A stretch of DNA of 33,150 bases, taken from positions 1 to 33,150 of the forward strand of contig DIHE01000046.1 of the NCBI GenBank assembly GCA_002420005.1, read 5' to 3'. The DNA comes from Holophagales bacterium UBA5704 (GTDB lineage Bacteria > Acidobacteriota > Thermoanaerobaculia > Multivoradales > UBA5704). Both the position numbers and the translations under genes were made by a program. Every line of letters begins with the position of its first letter. Within the stretch, counting starts at the first letter, position 1. Of the stretch, positions 1-8,311 are shown piece after piece. The notes beneath the pieces are model-generated. The model was not told the origin of the DNA and did no database searches. It worked only from the letters and a program-made list of their open reading frames with translations.

Positions 1-125
1 GCCCCCCCCCCCCCCCGCGGTGTCCGGCCCTTCCCCCCCCCCCCCCCCCCCCCCGCCCCCCGCGGCGGCGGGGGGGGGGGGGGGCCCGCCCCCCCGGCGC
101 GCCCCCCCCCCGGGGGGGGGGGGCG
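1..125. other. G/C homopolymer stretch at window edge
   Basis: The first 125 bases are almost only C then G runs (several runs longer than 10), with C-rich sequence followed by G-rich sequence. No gene or regulatory signal can be read. It looks like a contig end with low-quality or collapsed sequence, although a real G/C-rich hairpin cannot be excluded. Confidence 0.7.
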
Positions 126-309
126 GGGCGGCCCGCCAGGCCGCACGGAGCTGCATCGGGGGGCCACGGAGGGACCCGCCGACGCCAGTGGGTGGCGGGA
201 GGCTGCCTTCCCCGCTGGCGGGCCGGTTGAGCGCGGGCGGGAAGGGCCGCACGGTGCCCAATGATGCGGCAGATACCATCCAGCGAACGCGGCGCGGTGC
301 GGCCCGAGG

Positions 310-1340
310 GGGAAGGTGGCCGTCGCGATGCTGGCCGGCCGAGCGAGGGTGGAGATTGCGTCAGCAGTAAGGTGGGGGCGGGGTCGTCGACCACGGAGTG
401 CGAGCTCGCGCGGTGGAGTTTGCGTCAGCGATGCGGGGGAAGGTGGGCATCGCCACGATGGCCGGAGCGAGAGAGGTGGTGGACCGTGCCGTGCCCGATC
501 CGACCTGGGAACGAGCGATGCGCTTTAGCACGGGACGGGCCAGGGGGAGGTGGCCGTCGCCACTGGCGGCGGATCTTGAGCGGGGGAGATTGCGTCAGCA
601 ACAAGGTGGGGGCGGGGTCGTCCACGAGGCGGGCCGAGCTCGCGCGGTGGAGTTTGCGTCAGCGATTCGGGGGAAGGTGGGCGTCCCCACGTGCCCGGAT
701 GAGAGAGGTGGTGGTGGACCGTGCCGTGCCCGATCCAACCTGGGAACGAGCGATGCACCCCAGCACGGGACGGGCCAGGGGGAGGTGGCCGTCCCCACGA
801 CTGCCTGGCTGAGAAAGGGTGGAGATTGCGTCAGCAGTAAGGTGGGGGCGGGGTCGTCGACGACGCCGGGCCGAACTCGCGCGGGGGAGTGTGCGTCAGC
901 GATGCGGGGGAGGCGGCCATCGCCACGGTGGCCCGACTGAGAGAGGTGGTGGTGGACCGTGCCGTGCCCGATCCGACCTGGGAACGAGCGATGCGCTTTG
1001 GCACGGGACGGGCCAGGGGGAGGTGGCCGTCGCCACTGGCGGCGGATCTTGAGCGGGGGAGATTGCGTCAGCGATGCGGGGGAAGGTGGCCATCGCCACG
1101 GTGGCCCGAGTGAGAGAGGTGGTGGACCGTGCCGTGCCCGATCCGAGCTGGGAACGAGCGATGCGCTTCAGCACGGGACGGGCCGGGGGGAGGTGGCCGT
1201 CCTCACTACCGCCTGGCTGAGCGAGGGTGGCGTGTGCGTCAGCGATGCGGGGGAAGGTGGGTGTCCCCACTGGCGGTCGATCTTGAGCGGCGGAGATTGC
1301 GTCAGCAGCCAGGTGGGGGCGGGGGCGTCAACGAGGACCC
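310..1340. repeat. Irregular tandem repeat array, period about 235 bp
   Basis: A block containing GTGCCGTGCCCGATCC and GGGAACGAGCGATGC recurs at about 486, 721, 959 and 1129. The 9-mer TGCGTCAGC occurs at 357, 421, 591, 655, 827, 892, 1064, 1235 and 1298, so most units carry a doublet 64-65 bases apart and units follow every 234-237 bases. The unit at 1064 has lost the roughly 64 bases between the two 9-mers, and the last unit is shortened elsewhere. All frames stay open because of composition, and none of the translations resembles a protein family, so I call no gene here. The function is unknown. Confidence 0.9.
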
Positions 1341-1676
1341 CGACAGAAAATATAGAGATATTTCGATTTGCGCCTGGTTGCTGCCCCTTCTTCTCCTTTG
1401 AACCCGGTCGCCAACTCGCCAGCCGGAACATCCCAAGGCAGTCGTCCACCGCCTGTCTCCGGACTCGACTCTGGCCTGTGTGCGGCTCCTCAAGGCGGCG
1501 GCGTGCGCGGACTTGCGTGCGGGCCTCCGCGAGCCGCGCCTGGCCCTGCGAGGGGCCGTGCGCGGCCTTTTCTGCGGCCCCCACCCCCCTCTGGTGCCTT
1601 CGGATCAGCTCTCTCGCGAATGAAGGGTGCGGAAAAAGGAACGAAACCCACCTGCCACCGAAGTTCCGGAGGCCGA
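1341..1676. other. Intergenic region without recognised gene
   Basis: This stretch lies between the tandem repeats and the end of the minus-strand vapC gene. It is C/G rich and holds only short overlapping open frames with no recognisable domain. I see no convincing promoter or terminator in it. Confidence 0.5.
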
Positions 1677-2150
1677 TCATCGTCCGATTTCGGCAGCCAG
1701 CTCGGCGCTGACCAACACGCGGATGCCGTGCCTCAGCAGGGAGGTGAAATGGCGGCGGTTCTCGGTCACCACCAGCCGCGCGCCGGCCTGCCTCGCGATC
1801 TCGGCGATGTGCGCATCGTAGACCCTGCCGCCGGACGTCCCCTCTCCGACGGCAGAAACCAGGAACTCTTCCCGCTTCTCCGCCGGCAGGTCGTGGACCG
1901 AGAAGCGAGCGAGGATCTCCTCGCGCAGCAATCGCAGAGCGATTGCCGGATCGAGTCGATATTCCTCCGGCAGGCGCGTCGTCACCGAGTAGAATTCGAG
2001 GCAACAGTGCCAAGCCGTCATCGGGCGCTCGATCCGGCCGTCCGCGACCGCGTCCATCAGCCGCAGGGCGTGCTGCGAGCTGCTACCGAAGTCGATGCTC
2101 CCGGCGATGAGGACGCTGGTATCGAAGAAGGCGCCCGTCAGCCCGGCCAC
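1677..2150 (-). CDS. vapC: VapC-type PIN-domain toxin (ribonuclease)
   Basis: Encodes a PIN-domain protein of about 157 residues, the usual length for VapC toxins, which are Mg-dependent endoribonucleases silenced by a bound antitoxin. Visible acidic residues fit the PIN site: D10 in FFDTSVLIA, E52 in LEFYSV, D112 in VYDAHIAEIA, followed by the VTENRRHF segment where the family usually has a fourth acidic or polar residue. I chose the GTG at 2150, which overlaps the end of the upstream antitoxin gene by 13 bases; an ATG at 2174 would add eight unconserved residues. The gene is the second of a two-gene module and is probably translated by coupling to vapB. The PIN identity is firm; the RNA target cannot be read from sequence. 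Confidence 0.9.
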   Translation of the reverse strand: MAGLTGAFFDTSVLIAGSIDFGSSSQHALRLMDAVADGRIERPMTAWHCCLEFYSVTTRLPEEYRLDPAIALRLLREEILARFSVHDLPAEKREEFLVSAVGEGTSGGRVYDAHIAEIARQAGARLVVTENRRHFTSLLRHGIRVLVSAELAAEIGR

Positions 2151-2395
2151 CGGTCCCGCTCCTCGTCCACCCAACGTGCCACGTCGACCGCGGTGCGCTC
2201 GCCCTCCGCCGCCCGGGGACGGGCGACCAGGCGCTCGCCGCGCCGGACGAGCTCGGGGCCGGCCACTGCCCGGACGAGACGGATGGCGAAGCCCTCAATG
2301 GCCATCTCAAGCTCCGCGCCAGCGTTCAATCCGAGCCGCTTGCGGACCTCAACGGGGATGACCACTCTGCCTGCTTTGTCCATGGTTGTGATCAT
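2138..2395 (-). CDS. vapB: VapB-type AbrB/MazE-fold antitoxin
   Basis: An 85-residue protein with an N-terminal swapped-hairpin AbrB/SpoVT DNA-binding domain (residues 1-45, with the typical TMDKAGRVVIPVEVRKRLG signature) and an acidic/basic C-terminal tail that would wrap around the VapC toxin. Such antitoxins also repress their own promoter. It is directly upstream of and overlapping vapC on the minus strand, the classical order. The ATG at 2395 starts exactly at the conserved MITTMDKAG segment; an upstream GGTAGGAGC lies 20 or so bases away, so the Shine-Dalgarno is not ideal and the ATG at residue 5 is an alternative start. A shortened copy of the same gene lies at 2625-2807. Confidence 0.9.
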   Translation of the reverse strand: MITTMDKAGRVVIPVEVRKRLGLNAGAELEMAIEGFAIRLVRAVAGPELVRRGERLVARPRAAEGERTAVDVARWVDEERDRWPG

Positions 2396-2545
2396 GGGAG
2401 AAGCGTACCATGCTCCTACCACTCTCTTCCCATGCCCCTTCCCAAGGGTCCCCAAGGATGTGGCGGAGGGCCAGCCCTCGGGACAGCTCGCTTCACTCCC
2501 CCACCTCAGCCGCCAGGCTCCAGGCCTGGACATCCCTCAGCCAGG
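2370..2545 (-). repeat. vapB 5'/upstream repeat, copy A
   Basis: The first codons of vapB and about 150 bases upstream match two other places in the window: 2783-2851 (short match) and 3468-3647 (long match). Shared words include CATGCTCCT, CAAGGATGTGGCG, CTCGCTTCACT and CCTCAGCCAGGAGAGG. The repeated segment would hold the promoter/operator of the toxin-antitoxin module. Confidence 0.75.
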
Positions 2546-2624
2546 AGAGGAGAAGGTTCCAACTCCCGTGGAGCTGCTCCACCATTCACTTCCTCTGAAG
2601 GTCGAACACCTCGCCGGATGCCGC

Positions 2625-2807
2625 TCAGCGGCTCGGAAGTGGCGCTGGGTGGTCCGGCTTGCGGTCTCGCTCCTCCTCGATCAAGTGAGCTGCGTCGATC
2701 TCGGGGCGCGTCCCCTCCGCCGCCTGGGGTCGGGCCATCAGGCGCTCGCCCCGCCGGACGAGCTCGGGGCCGGCCACCCTGCCGGCCTTGTTGATGGTTG
2801 TGAGCAT
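2625..2807 (-). pseudogene. Internally deleted vapB copy (orphan antitoxin remnant)
   Basis: A 60-codon frame begins MLTTINKAGRV and continues directly with AGPELVRRGERL, matching residues 1-11 and then 44 onward of the intact VapB at 2138-2395. The 33 residues in between, containing most of the AbrB DNA-binding domain, are absent without a frameshift; the junction falls between two Arg/Ala-Val codons. The C-terminal part (EIDAAHLIEEERDRKP) still resembles the toxin-binding tail. No vapC follows it. It is either a decaying duplicate or, less likely, a retained toxin-neutralising peptide without DNA binding. Confidence 0.8.
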
Positions 2808-2854
2808 AGGGAAGGGTAGCATGCTCCTGCCACCCTCTTCCCATACCCTCCCGC

Positions 2855-2958
2855 GGAGCCAGCTCACCGTACCAGTAGGCGGCGGTGACGCCACCATCCA
2901 TGAAGGGGAAGTCGCCGGTGATGAAGGCGCCCGCCATCAACCCGCTGTCCTGTGGCCG
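2855..2958 (-). pseudogene. 3' fragment of a short-chain dehydrogenase gene
   Basis: Read on the minus strand the segment gives GLMAGAFITGDFPFMDGGV followed by TAAYWYGELAPRE. This is the typical C-terminal end of classical short-chain dehydrogenases/reductases, where an F-x-T-G strand is followed by the DGG motif. A stop lies just upstream in the frame and no Rossmann TGxxxGIG or YxxxK region is present nearby, so only about 30 codons of the gene survive. It sits immediately upstream of the deleted vapB copy and reads on into its leader, which marks a recombination junction. Confidence 0.6.
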
Positions 2959-3020
2959 CTCTCATCCAGGCGCTGCGCTACAGGTTCGGGTTGCTAAAGT
3001 CCAGCGGGGAGGTCAACGGG

Positions 3021-3266
3021 ATGTTCAAGATCACTCTGGAGATCGAGCAGCTGCCGGAAGGGCCGTTTCTCGGCACCAGCCCGGACCTTCCCGGGCTCGT
3101 CGTCCAAGCGGACAGCGTCGAAGAGGTCTTTCGACTGGCCCCCGGCGTGGCGCATGACCTCATCGCGGTCATGGTCGAGACGCGACAGAAGCTGCCGCGG
3201 GGTGTCGAGACGGTGACGCCCCCCTGGCGTGTTCCTGTCCTGGTACCTGCTTGTATCGAGAGCTGA
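3021..3266 (+). CDS. hicB: HicB-like antitoxin
   Basis: An 81-residue protein with the HicB fold: an N-terminal strand (MFKITLEIEQLPEG), the hallmark SPDLPGLVVQADSVEEV segment, then a helix (HDLIAVMVETRQKLPRGVE) and a short basic C-terminus. HicB proteins bind and inhibit the HicA mRNA interferase. The ATG at 3021 is preceded by GGGAGG at about 3006-3011, which decides the start over an upstream in-frame ATG at 2952. The 3' end overlaps the hicA start by 16 bases, so the two are translationally coupled. The order antitoxin-toxin is the reverse of classical hicAB but is common for this short HicB subgroup. Confidence 0.85.
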   Translation: MFKITLEIEQLPEGPFLGTSPDLPGLVVQADSVEEVFRLAPGVAHDLIAVMVETRQKLPRGVETVTPPWRVPVLVPACIES

Positions 3267-3447
3267 CCCGCCACCTCCTGCGCCTCGGCTGTCAGTTGGC
3301 ACGCCAGAGCAAGGGAAGCCATGAGATCTGGCACAACCCGACGCAGAACCGGTCCACCGCCATCCCCGGCATTCCGGTGATCCCGGAACGCTCCGAGCCA
3401 TTCTCAAAGGCCTCGGCCTCTCGTTGGCCGACTTGACCGACCGATAA
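3251..3447 (+). pseudogene. hicA: HicA-like mRNA interferase toxin, frameshifted
   Basis: The frame from a TTG at 3251 gives the HicA double-stranded-RNA-binding-like fold with the catalytic histidine in KGSHEIW (H24). The match stops at the CCCC run at 3364-3367. Adding one base there restores the family C-terminus in the next frame, reading GTLRAILKGLGLSLADL and ending at TAA 3445-3447; without it the protein ends at 3436 with an unrelated tail. The total length of about 65 residues suits HicA. The fault is a one-base loss in a C run, so it is either a real inactivating mutation or a sequencing error. It pairs with the hicB gene in front. Confidence 0.8.
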
Positions 3448-3467
3448 GGGTTCCAGTTGTCTGGCCG

Positions 3468-3647
3468 CACCCTACCTGCCTTGTCGAGGGGTGTGAGCAT
3501 GAGGGAGGGCAGCATGCTCCTGCCTCTCGCTTTCCATGCCTCTTCCCTCAAGGATGTGGCGAAGCGCCGAACCCTTGGGCGGCTCGCTTCACTTCCCAAC
3601 CCGAGCCGCCGGGCTCCAGGCCTAGGCACCCCTCAGCCAGGAGAGGT
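3468..3647 (-). repeat. vapB 5'/upstream repeat, copy C
   Basis: On the minus strand a frame begins at 3500 with MLTPLDKAGRV, the vapB N-terminus, but is cut off after eleven codons by sequence belonging to the hicA tail. The sequence upstream of this start, to about 3647, matches the region upstream of the intact vapB over about 150 bases. Only promoter and start of the antitoxin remain. Confidence 0.75.
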
Positions 3648-3682
3648 AGAGACAGGCCAGGCGAGAAGGAGGGACTCTGACC

Positions 3683-3712
3683 TTGCACCTCTCTTGACGC
3701 ATCACGTATAAT
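3683..3712 (+). promoter_or_regulatory. Sigma-70-like promoter of the KAP operon
   Basis: TTGCAC at 3683-3688 and a perfect TATAAT at 3707-3712 are separated by 18 bases. Transcription would start near 3719, leaving a short leader with AGAGGAG at 3725-3731 before the first gene. A closer TTGACG at 3694 is too near the -10 box to serve as its partner. Such a consensus -10 is rare in this GC-rich window. Confidence 0.65.
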
Positions 3713-3741
3713 CCAGCCCACAGAAGAGGAGCTTGTTTGCA

Positions 3742-5088
3742 ATGAGGGGCCCGCTCGACCCACTCCTTCTTGACGACCGGCCTGAGAAAGAGCCCTGGCA
3801 AGGCCTGAAAGACTTGGCCTACCGCTTGGCTCGCGATCTGCCACAGTACCCGGCAAGCTCTCCCTTGCTCATCAGTGGTGAGTGGGGACTTGGGAAGACC
3901 AGCCTGCTCTGGGAGGTCCAAAGACAACTCACGTCCATGGAAGCCGTCAGGCCCAGAGTTGGTGGGCAGACGCTGCACAGGGTACTCGTCTTCGAAGCTT
4001 GGCGGTACGAAGGCGAGCTGCCGCTCTTGCTGGCGCTGGTTCGCTATCTATGGTCGGGCATCGGGCCGTTGAAGGACCTGAAACCCGAGGACGTTGGAAA
4101 GGGTAAAGAGATCTGGAAGGATCTCTGGGATGCTAGCGTCGCCCTGGCTGTCGGCATGGGACCCGGGCTCGCTCAGTTGGCGATAGGCCCTCTAGGCGCC
4201 AGCGCGATCCAGAGCCTCGTTCAATTCCGCAAAGAGACCAGGGAAGGGACGCCGGAAGAAACCTCCGAAAAGGAATTCGCGCGGCTGACGGCGGATGCCA
4301 CCGAGCAGCTATGGTGCAAGTTCCGCGAGTTGATCAATCATTTCTGGCCCACAGCCGATCGCCCTTTGATCATCCTCATCGACGATCTGGATCGCTGCAG
4401 CCCTTCTGGTGCCGTCAGCCTGCTCGACTCGATCCGCTTGATCCTGGCTAAGGCTAGCGACCTGAACTGCCGGTTCGTCGTGGCCCTCGACCGCGGCGTG
4501 CTCTCCATGGCAGTGGCTAACAAATTCGCAGATCTGGGACACTACGAGGGAAACCGCTATCTCGAGAAGATCTTTCCCGTTTCGTTCGACCTCCCACGGC
4601 CCGGGCGCCAGGACGTGGCCAGGCTGATCGAGGACCTGCTGGCCCAGTTGAGGAACGGCAATGCTGCGGAGCACCTGGAAGTCCTCCATAAGGCTTTCGT
4701 GGATCCGATCTTCGCCAACCCACGCCTCGTCAAGCGTTGCATCAACCGGTTCCTGATGCTGCTACGCTTCGAGAGCGACAACAACGATGCCGGTAAGACT
4801 CCTGCCAAGGCGAGCGAGGACGAGTTGCGCAAGAGGATCATTCTTGTGCAGTGGATGGCTGCCTGTGAGCGCTGGCCTGCCCTCCGTCGCCTCCTGAGCC
4901 GTCGTAATTCTAACTATTGGGAGCGCGTCCGAATGGCGCTTGGCGACCCGAACCAGAAGTTGCCCGACACCGACGCCGAGACGCTGCTGATGCAACCTGA
5001 CTTGCAGACCTGGCTGAGCTTTCACCTCGCAGAAGGGGCCGAGCCCCTCTACCAGGCCGAGCAACGCTTGCAACGTTGGGGATTGTAA
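3742..5088 (+). CDS. KAP-family P-loop NTPase
   Basis: A 448-residue STAND-like KAP NTPase. Walker A is GEWGLGKTS (46-54), the KAP-specific FEAWRYE lies at 84-90, and Walker B with the following Asp/Arg is LIILIDDLDRCS (209-220). Between them, around 131-162, is an Ala/Gly/Leu-rich stretch where KAP proteins often have membrane segments; here it is only moderately hydrophobic. KAP NTPases are known from animal ankyrin-repeat proteins and bacterial proteins including the phage-exclusion protein PifA. The ATG at 3742 follows AGAGGAG; a TTG at 3733 is an alternative but too close to it. First gene of a four-gene operon, ending one base before the kinase start, suggesting co-translation. No effector domain is visible, so it is probably the switch or sensor. 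Confidence 0.9.
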   Translation: MRGPLDPLLLDDRPEKEPWQGLKDLAYRLARDLPQYPASSPLLISGEWGLGKTSLLWEVQRQLTSMEAVRPRVGGQTLHRVLVFEAWRYEGELPLLLALVRYLWSGIGPLKDLKPEDVGKGKEIWKDLWDASVALAVGMGPGLAQLAIGPLGASAIQSLVQFRKETREGTPEETSEKEFARLTADATEQLWCKFRELINHFWPTADRPLIILIDDLDRCSPSGAVSLLDSIRLILAKASDLNCRFVVALDRGVLSMAVANKFADLGHYEGNRYLEKIFPVSFDLPRPGRQDVARLIEDLLAQLRNGNAAEHLEVLHKAFVDPIFANPRLVKRCINRFLMLLRFESDNNDAGKTPAKASEDELRKRIILVQWMAACERWPALRRLLSRRNSNYWERVRMALGDPNQKLPDTDAETLLMQPDLQTWLSFHLAEGAEPLYQAEQRLQRWGL

Positions 5089-5089
5089 G

Positions 5090-8000
5090 ATGGATCCGCG
5101 TTTTCAGAACCATCTCGACGAATTCCTTCTTGCTCGCTCTTCAGCTCCCCTATTATGGGCGAGGTGGTCGCTCTCGACTCGCGAAAAAGGATCGTGGCAG
5201 ATCCGTTTTCGCCGGGGCGTGCAACCAGCGGACGACCTTGCAATTCCACCTGTAGTGATACCAGAGGATCTTACCCAACCGGTCATCCTGAAAGTACAAG
5301 AGCAGCTTACCGTGAGGATCCTTGAGTCGGAGCCTCCAGAAGCTTTCTGGCGCGCAGAGACCATAAAGAGCGTGGTCATAGCTCCGATTGTTCACCAAGT
5401 CGAGCAGGTCGTCGTAGTGGGTTTCACCGATGAGGCCGAGGCCCGGCAAAGCTCTACCTCCGTCGAACAGCTTGCCAAGAAACTGCTCCAGGAGCTTCAG
5501 GAGCTCCGGCGAGTCCAGGAAACCGAAAGCCTTCTTGGGGTACCTACTGCCCCGGCTCATTTGCAGGACGCCCGCCATGGCCTCATCAATCTGGCGCACG
5601 AAGTCGCCCGGTGTCTCGGGGCAGATGGGGCAAAGATCTATCTGGTCCGCCGAGCGAACCAAGGTCCGGTTCTCTGGCGCGCGGCCAATACGGCGCCGGA
5701 AGGTGCCCCGCAACCCGTCCCCTTCAGTCCCGATCGGGGCCTAGCCGACTACGTCATTTCGGAGAAGACCTGGTTGCTTATTCCCAGCTGTGGGCCGGTC
5801 AGTGAATCCAAGCCGAGCGAAGGTGTCCGGCAGGAAGGGAGGAACGGACGTGGCGACAGGGTGGTGGTGTACGCCCGAATAGGCAGCGAAATAGACCCCG
5901 AGGCGCCCCCCTTAATAACAGATGAGGAAGAGTCGATTCTCACCTACCCCCTGGAAACAGATGAGCAGATCACGGGTGCGGTATCCGTATGGCGGCGGCG
6001 ACCGCAGGAAGGCCAATCTGCACCAGCGCCCTTTGATGAGACCCTCGACGTTACCTCCCTCAAAGATTTTGCCAGACACCTCGCCGCGGCTTGCCAGCGC
6101 ATGATGCAGCTTCAGAAGGCAGATGACCAACTGCAGGAAACCACCGTTCTTGCGCAAAGCTTGGCTGGCGCTGAAAGGCTTCATGAAGGTTATGACGCGA
6201 TCTCGGCTGGCGCGGGCCGTCTGGCTGATGCCGCCTGCGCCGTACTCCTCCACTTTGAACCGAGGAAAGATGCCGATGGCTATCTCTATCAGAGCGCAAT
6301 CTGGCAGATGAAAGGCCTCGAGCATGCCTTGTTGGAGGATCCTTTTCTCGCGAACTGTTCGCCGGACTCCAACGCCTGGGAGGATATCGTGCGCGAGAGC
6401 CTGGGAGAACGACTGAGGCCAATGGTCTTCCGCAAGCTGTTGGTCGAACGGCCTACCGCCCCTCAAGGTGGACCTCCGACTCTGGCCTTAGCCCTCTTCG
6501 ACCCGCCTCGCCTTGCAAGGAGCCCGGCCTATTTCTCCGATGAGCTTCTGGAGCACTTTTCCAATGCCTTTTTCCAGGCAGCGACAATCTCCCTGCGCAG
6601 CCACGCGGGGGACCTGGCGAGTCGCCTGCTCGATCGGCTCGCAGGACCTCCCTCTTCTTCAGAGCGGCCGGAACTCCTCGGGCCGGAGGAGCTATTGAGC
6701 CAGGCGGCCCAATTACTTGCTGAAACCACAGGAGCAGACCAGATCCTGGTCTACACAGGAACACCGCATCACCAGCAGGTACGGCAGAGCTTTCCGCCGG
6801 CACCAAAGTTGCAGGGCTTCAGGGTCGCGCCCCATTCGAAGACGGGTCAAAGCATCCTAAAGAAGCGGCCACATCGTGAGCTGGCTGTCGGAGAGGCATC
6901 AAGTGAGCTGGATCTCGATGTTCTCAGGCAGATCACCACGATTCTGGGCTGGGGTTCGGCGCGCTCCTGGCTCGCCTATCCCCTCCAGCACAAGGGTCGA
7001 ATCCTCGGCTTGTTCAAACTTCTGACGCGCGAGTCCGGTAACTTTCTCGGCAGAGATCATGAGGAGATTACGCAGCAAGTTGCCCGCCATGCCGCCTGGG
7101 AGGTTTACAAAGCCGCGCGGCAGCAGGCGCTGGAAGAGTTGCTCTCCTTGATCAATCAGCAAGTTGGTGACGTTCATGGCAACCAACTGGGGGAGGTGCT
7201 GGTTGCGTTGCTTCGGGACTGGTCTGACAGAGTGCTCTTCCGTCCCGATGTTCGGGTGCTGATCCTCGCGCGGAGCGAGCGCAGTGGAACGCTAGTCAAA
7301 GCCGGCCCAGACAAGGCGATACTCGATGAGTTGGAGAGCAATCTCGATGGGATTGCCAAGCGCTTTCGATCCGGCGGCAGGCATTGGAATAATAACGAGG
7401 CTTTTCTGAATCAGTTTGCTCCCAACGGTATCGGTGTAACCTTCAACTCCTTTGCCAAACAGGGCGTCGATGGCTTGTTATGCCTCGGAGACGAAGGAAA
7501 ATTTGATGAAGAGGAACTGGAAGTTTTACGCGAGGCAGGCCGTCTCTTATCTGTAGTCCTTAATGTGGAACGAGAGCGGAACGATCTCAAGGTGGTCATG
7601 GGGCGTTTTCGTCATGCTGCTCTTGGACCGATTCAAGGTATGAAGTCGGCGGCCCAGGATCTGGTCGAGATTGCCCAGGGTGCAAGCGTCGACGCCATGG
7701 AGGTGAGGAAGCTGAGCTCCAGTGTCGCTAAAGAGGCGGAGCTGTTACGCTTGTGGCGCGAGAATCAACGATTTTACCTGGATGATGAAGTTAAAATTAA
7801 AAGACGGCGGCTGCGGCTTTGGCCCGTGGTCGAGCGCTGCTATGCGCGATATCGCGACATCGTGAGCGAACGCGACGTGAAGTATAGCCTGAACTGGAAG
7901 GCAGCGAGTGAGCTGCGCCTCTATCTAGATGATGCCGCCTTTGATGTTGCCTTGTCCAACCTCCTGGATAACGCCGCAAAGTATGTTTTTCACGAGCAAC

Positions 8001-8299
8001 GGATCGAGGTCTGCGTTGAGGTAGTGAAGGGGATTGTTGAGATATGGGTGGAGGATGTAGGGCACGGAATCGACATGAAGGCAGTCAGGCGGATATTTCA
8101 GCCTAAGGAGCGGGCTAACCCAGACGACCCCTTTCGGATGATCTCGGGGCAGGGCCTGGGACTTGCCATGGCGCACAGGATTGTCGAAGCCCATGACGGT
8201 AGGCTGACGGTCAGATCCGACCGCTATCGACCAGGAAAGAGCGAGGAAACGACACCTTACCAGGTTCGCTTCACCATTGAGTTACCCTTCTCGATCTAA
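5090..8299 (+). CDS. Soluble multi-GAF sensor histidine kinase
   Basis: A 1069-residue protein without signal peptide or obvious membrane helices, so a cytosolic sensor. It appears to hold four or five GAF-like units (about 20-140, 165-335, 350-520, 535-685 and 690-830), linked by helices. The phosphoacceptor region is degenerate but keeps a histidine, H842, in RFRHAALGPIQGM. The HATPase domain is complete: N-box NLLDNAAKYVF (from about 957), G1 DVGHGID (989-995) and G2 GQGLGLAMAH (about 1020-1029). It starts one base after the KAP stop codon, so is probably translationally coupled to it, and the receiver gene follows after 12 bases. GAF domains usually bind small ligands such as cyclic nucleotides, but no binding residues can be assigned here. 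The expected partner is the adjacent receiver. Confidence 0.9.
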   Translation: MDPRFQNHLDEFLLARSSAPLLWARWSLSTREKGSWQIRFRRGVQPADDLAIPPVVIPEDLTQPVILKVQEQLTVRILESEPPEAFWRAETIKSVVIAPIVHQVEQVVVVGFTDEAEARQSSTSVEQLAKKLLQELQELRRVQETESLLGVPTAPAHLQDARHGLINLAHEVARCLGADGAKIYLVRRANQGPVLWRAANTAPEGAPQPVPFSPDRGLADYVISEKTWLLIPSCGPVSESKPSEGVRQEGRNGRGDRVVVYARIGSEIDPEAPPLITDEEESILTYPLETDEQITGAVSVWRRRPQEGQSAPAPFDETLDVTSLKDFARHLAAACQRMMQLQKADDQLQETTVLAQSLAGAERLHEGYDAISAGAGRLADAACAVLLHFEPRKDADGYLYQSAIWQMKGLEHALLEDPFLANCSPDSNAWEDIVRESLGERLRPMVFRKLLVERPTAPQGGPPTLALALFDPPRLARSPAYFSDELLEHFSNAFFQAATISLRSHAGDLASRLLDRLAGPPSSSERPELLGPEELLSQAAQLLAETTGADQILVYTGTPHHQQVRQSFPPAPKLQGFRVAPHSKTGQSILKKRPHRELAVGEASSELDLDVLRQITTILGWGSARSWLAYPLQHKGRILGLFKLLTRESGNFLGRDHEEITQQVARHAAWEVYKAARQQALEELLSLINQQVGDVHGNQLGEVLVALLRDWSDRVLFRPDVRVLILARSERSGTLVKAGPDKAILDELESNLDGIAKRFRSGGRHWNNNEAFLNQFAPNGIGVTFNSFAKQGVDGLLCLGDEGKFDEEELEVLREAGRLLSVVLNVERERNDLKVVMGRFRHAALGPIQGMKSAAQDLVEIAQGASVDAMEVRKLSSSVAKEAELLRLWRENQRFYLDDEVKIKRRRLRLWPVVERCYARYRDIVSERDVKYSLNWKAASELRLYLDDAAFDVALSNLLDNAAKYVFHEQRIEVCVEVVKGIVEIWVEDVGHGIDMKAVRRIFQPKERANPDDPFRMISGQGLGLAMAHRIVEAHDGRLTVRSDRYRPGKSEETTPYQVRFTIELPFSI

Positions 8300-8311
8300 G
8301 GTGATGAGAAA

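Noticed and set aside
310..1340. Possible CRISPR array
   Set aside because: Units of about 235 bp are similar along their whole length, with no short repeats separated by unique spacers, and no cas gene is present.
261..1711. Several overlapping open frames through the tandem repeats
   Set aside because: All frames are open, the translations follow the DNA repeat and carry no recognisable protein motif; no ribosome site precedes them.
3694..3712. TTGACG paired with TATAAT as the KAP promoter
   Set aside because: Only seven bases separate them; TTGCAC at 3683 with an 18-base spacer is the credible partner.
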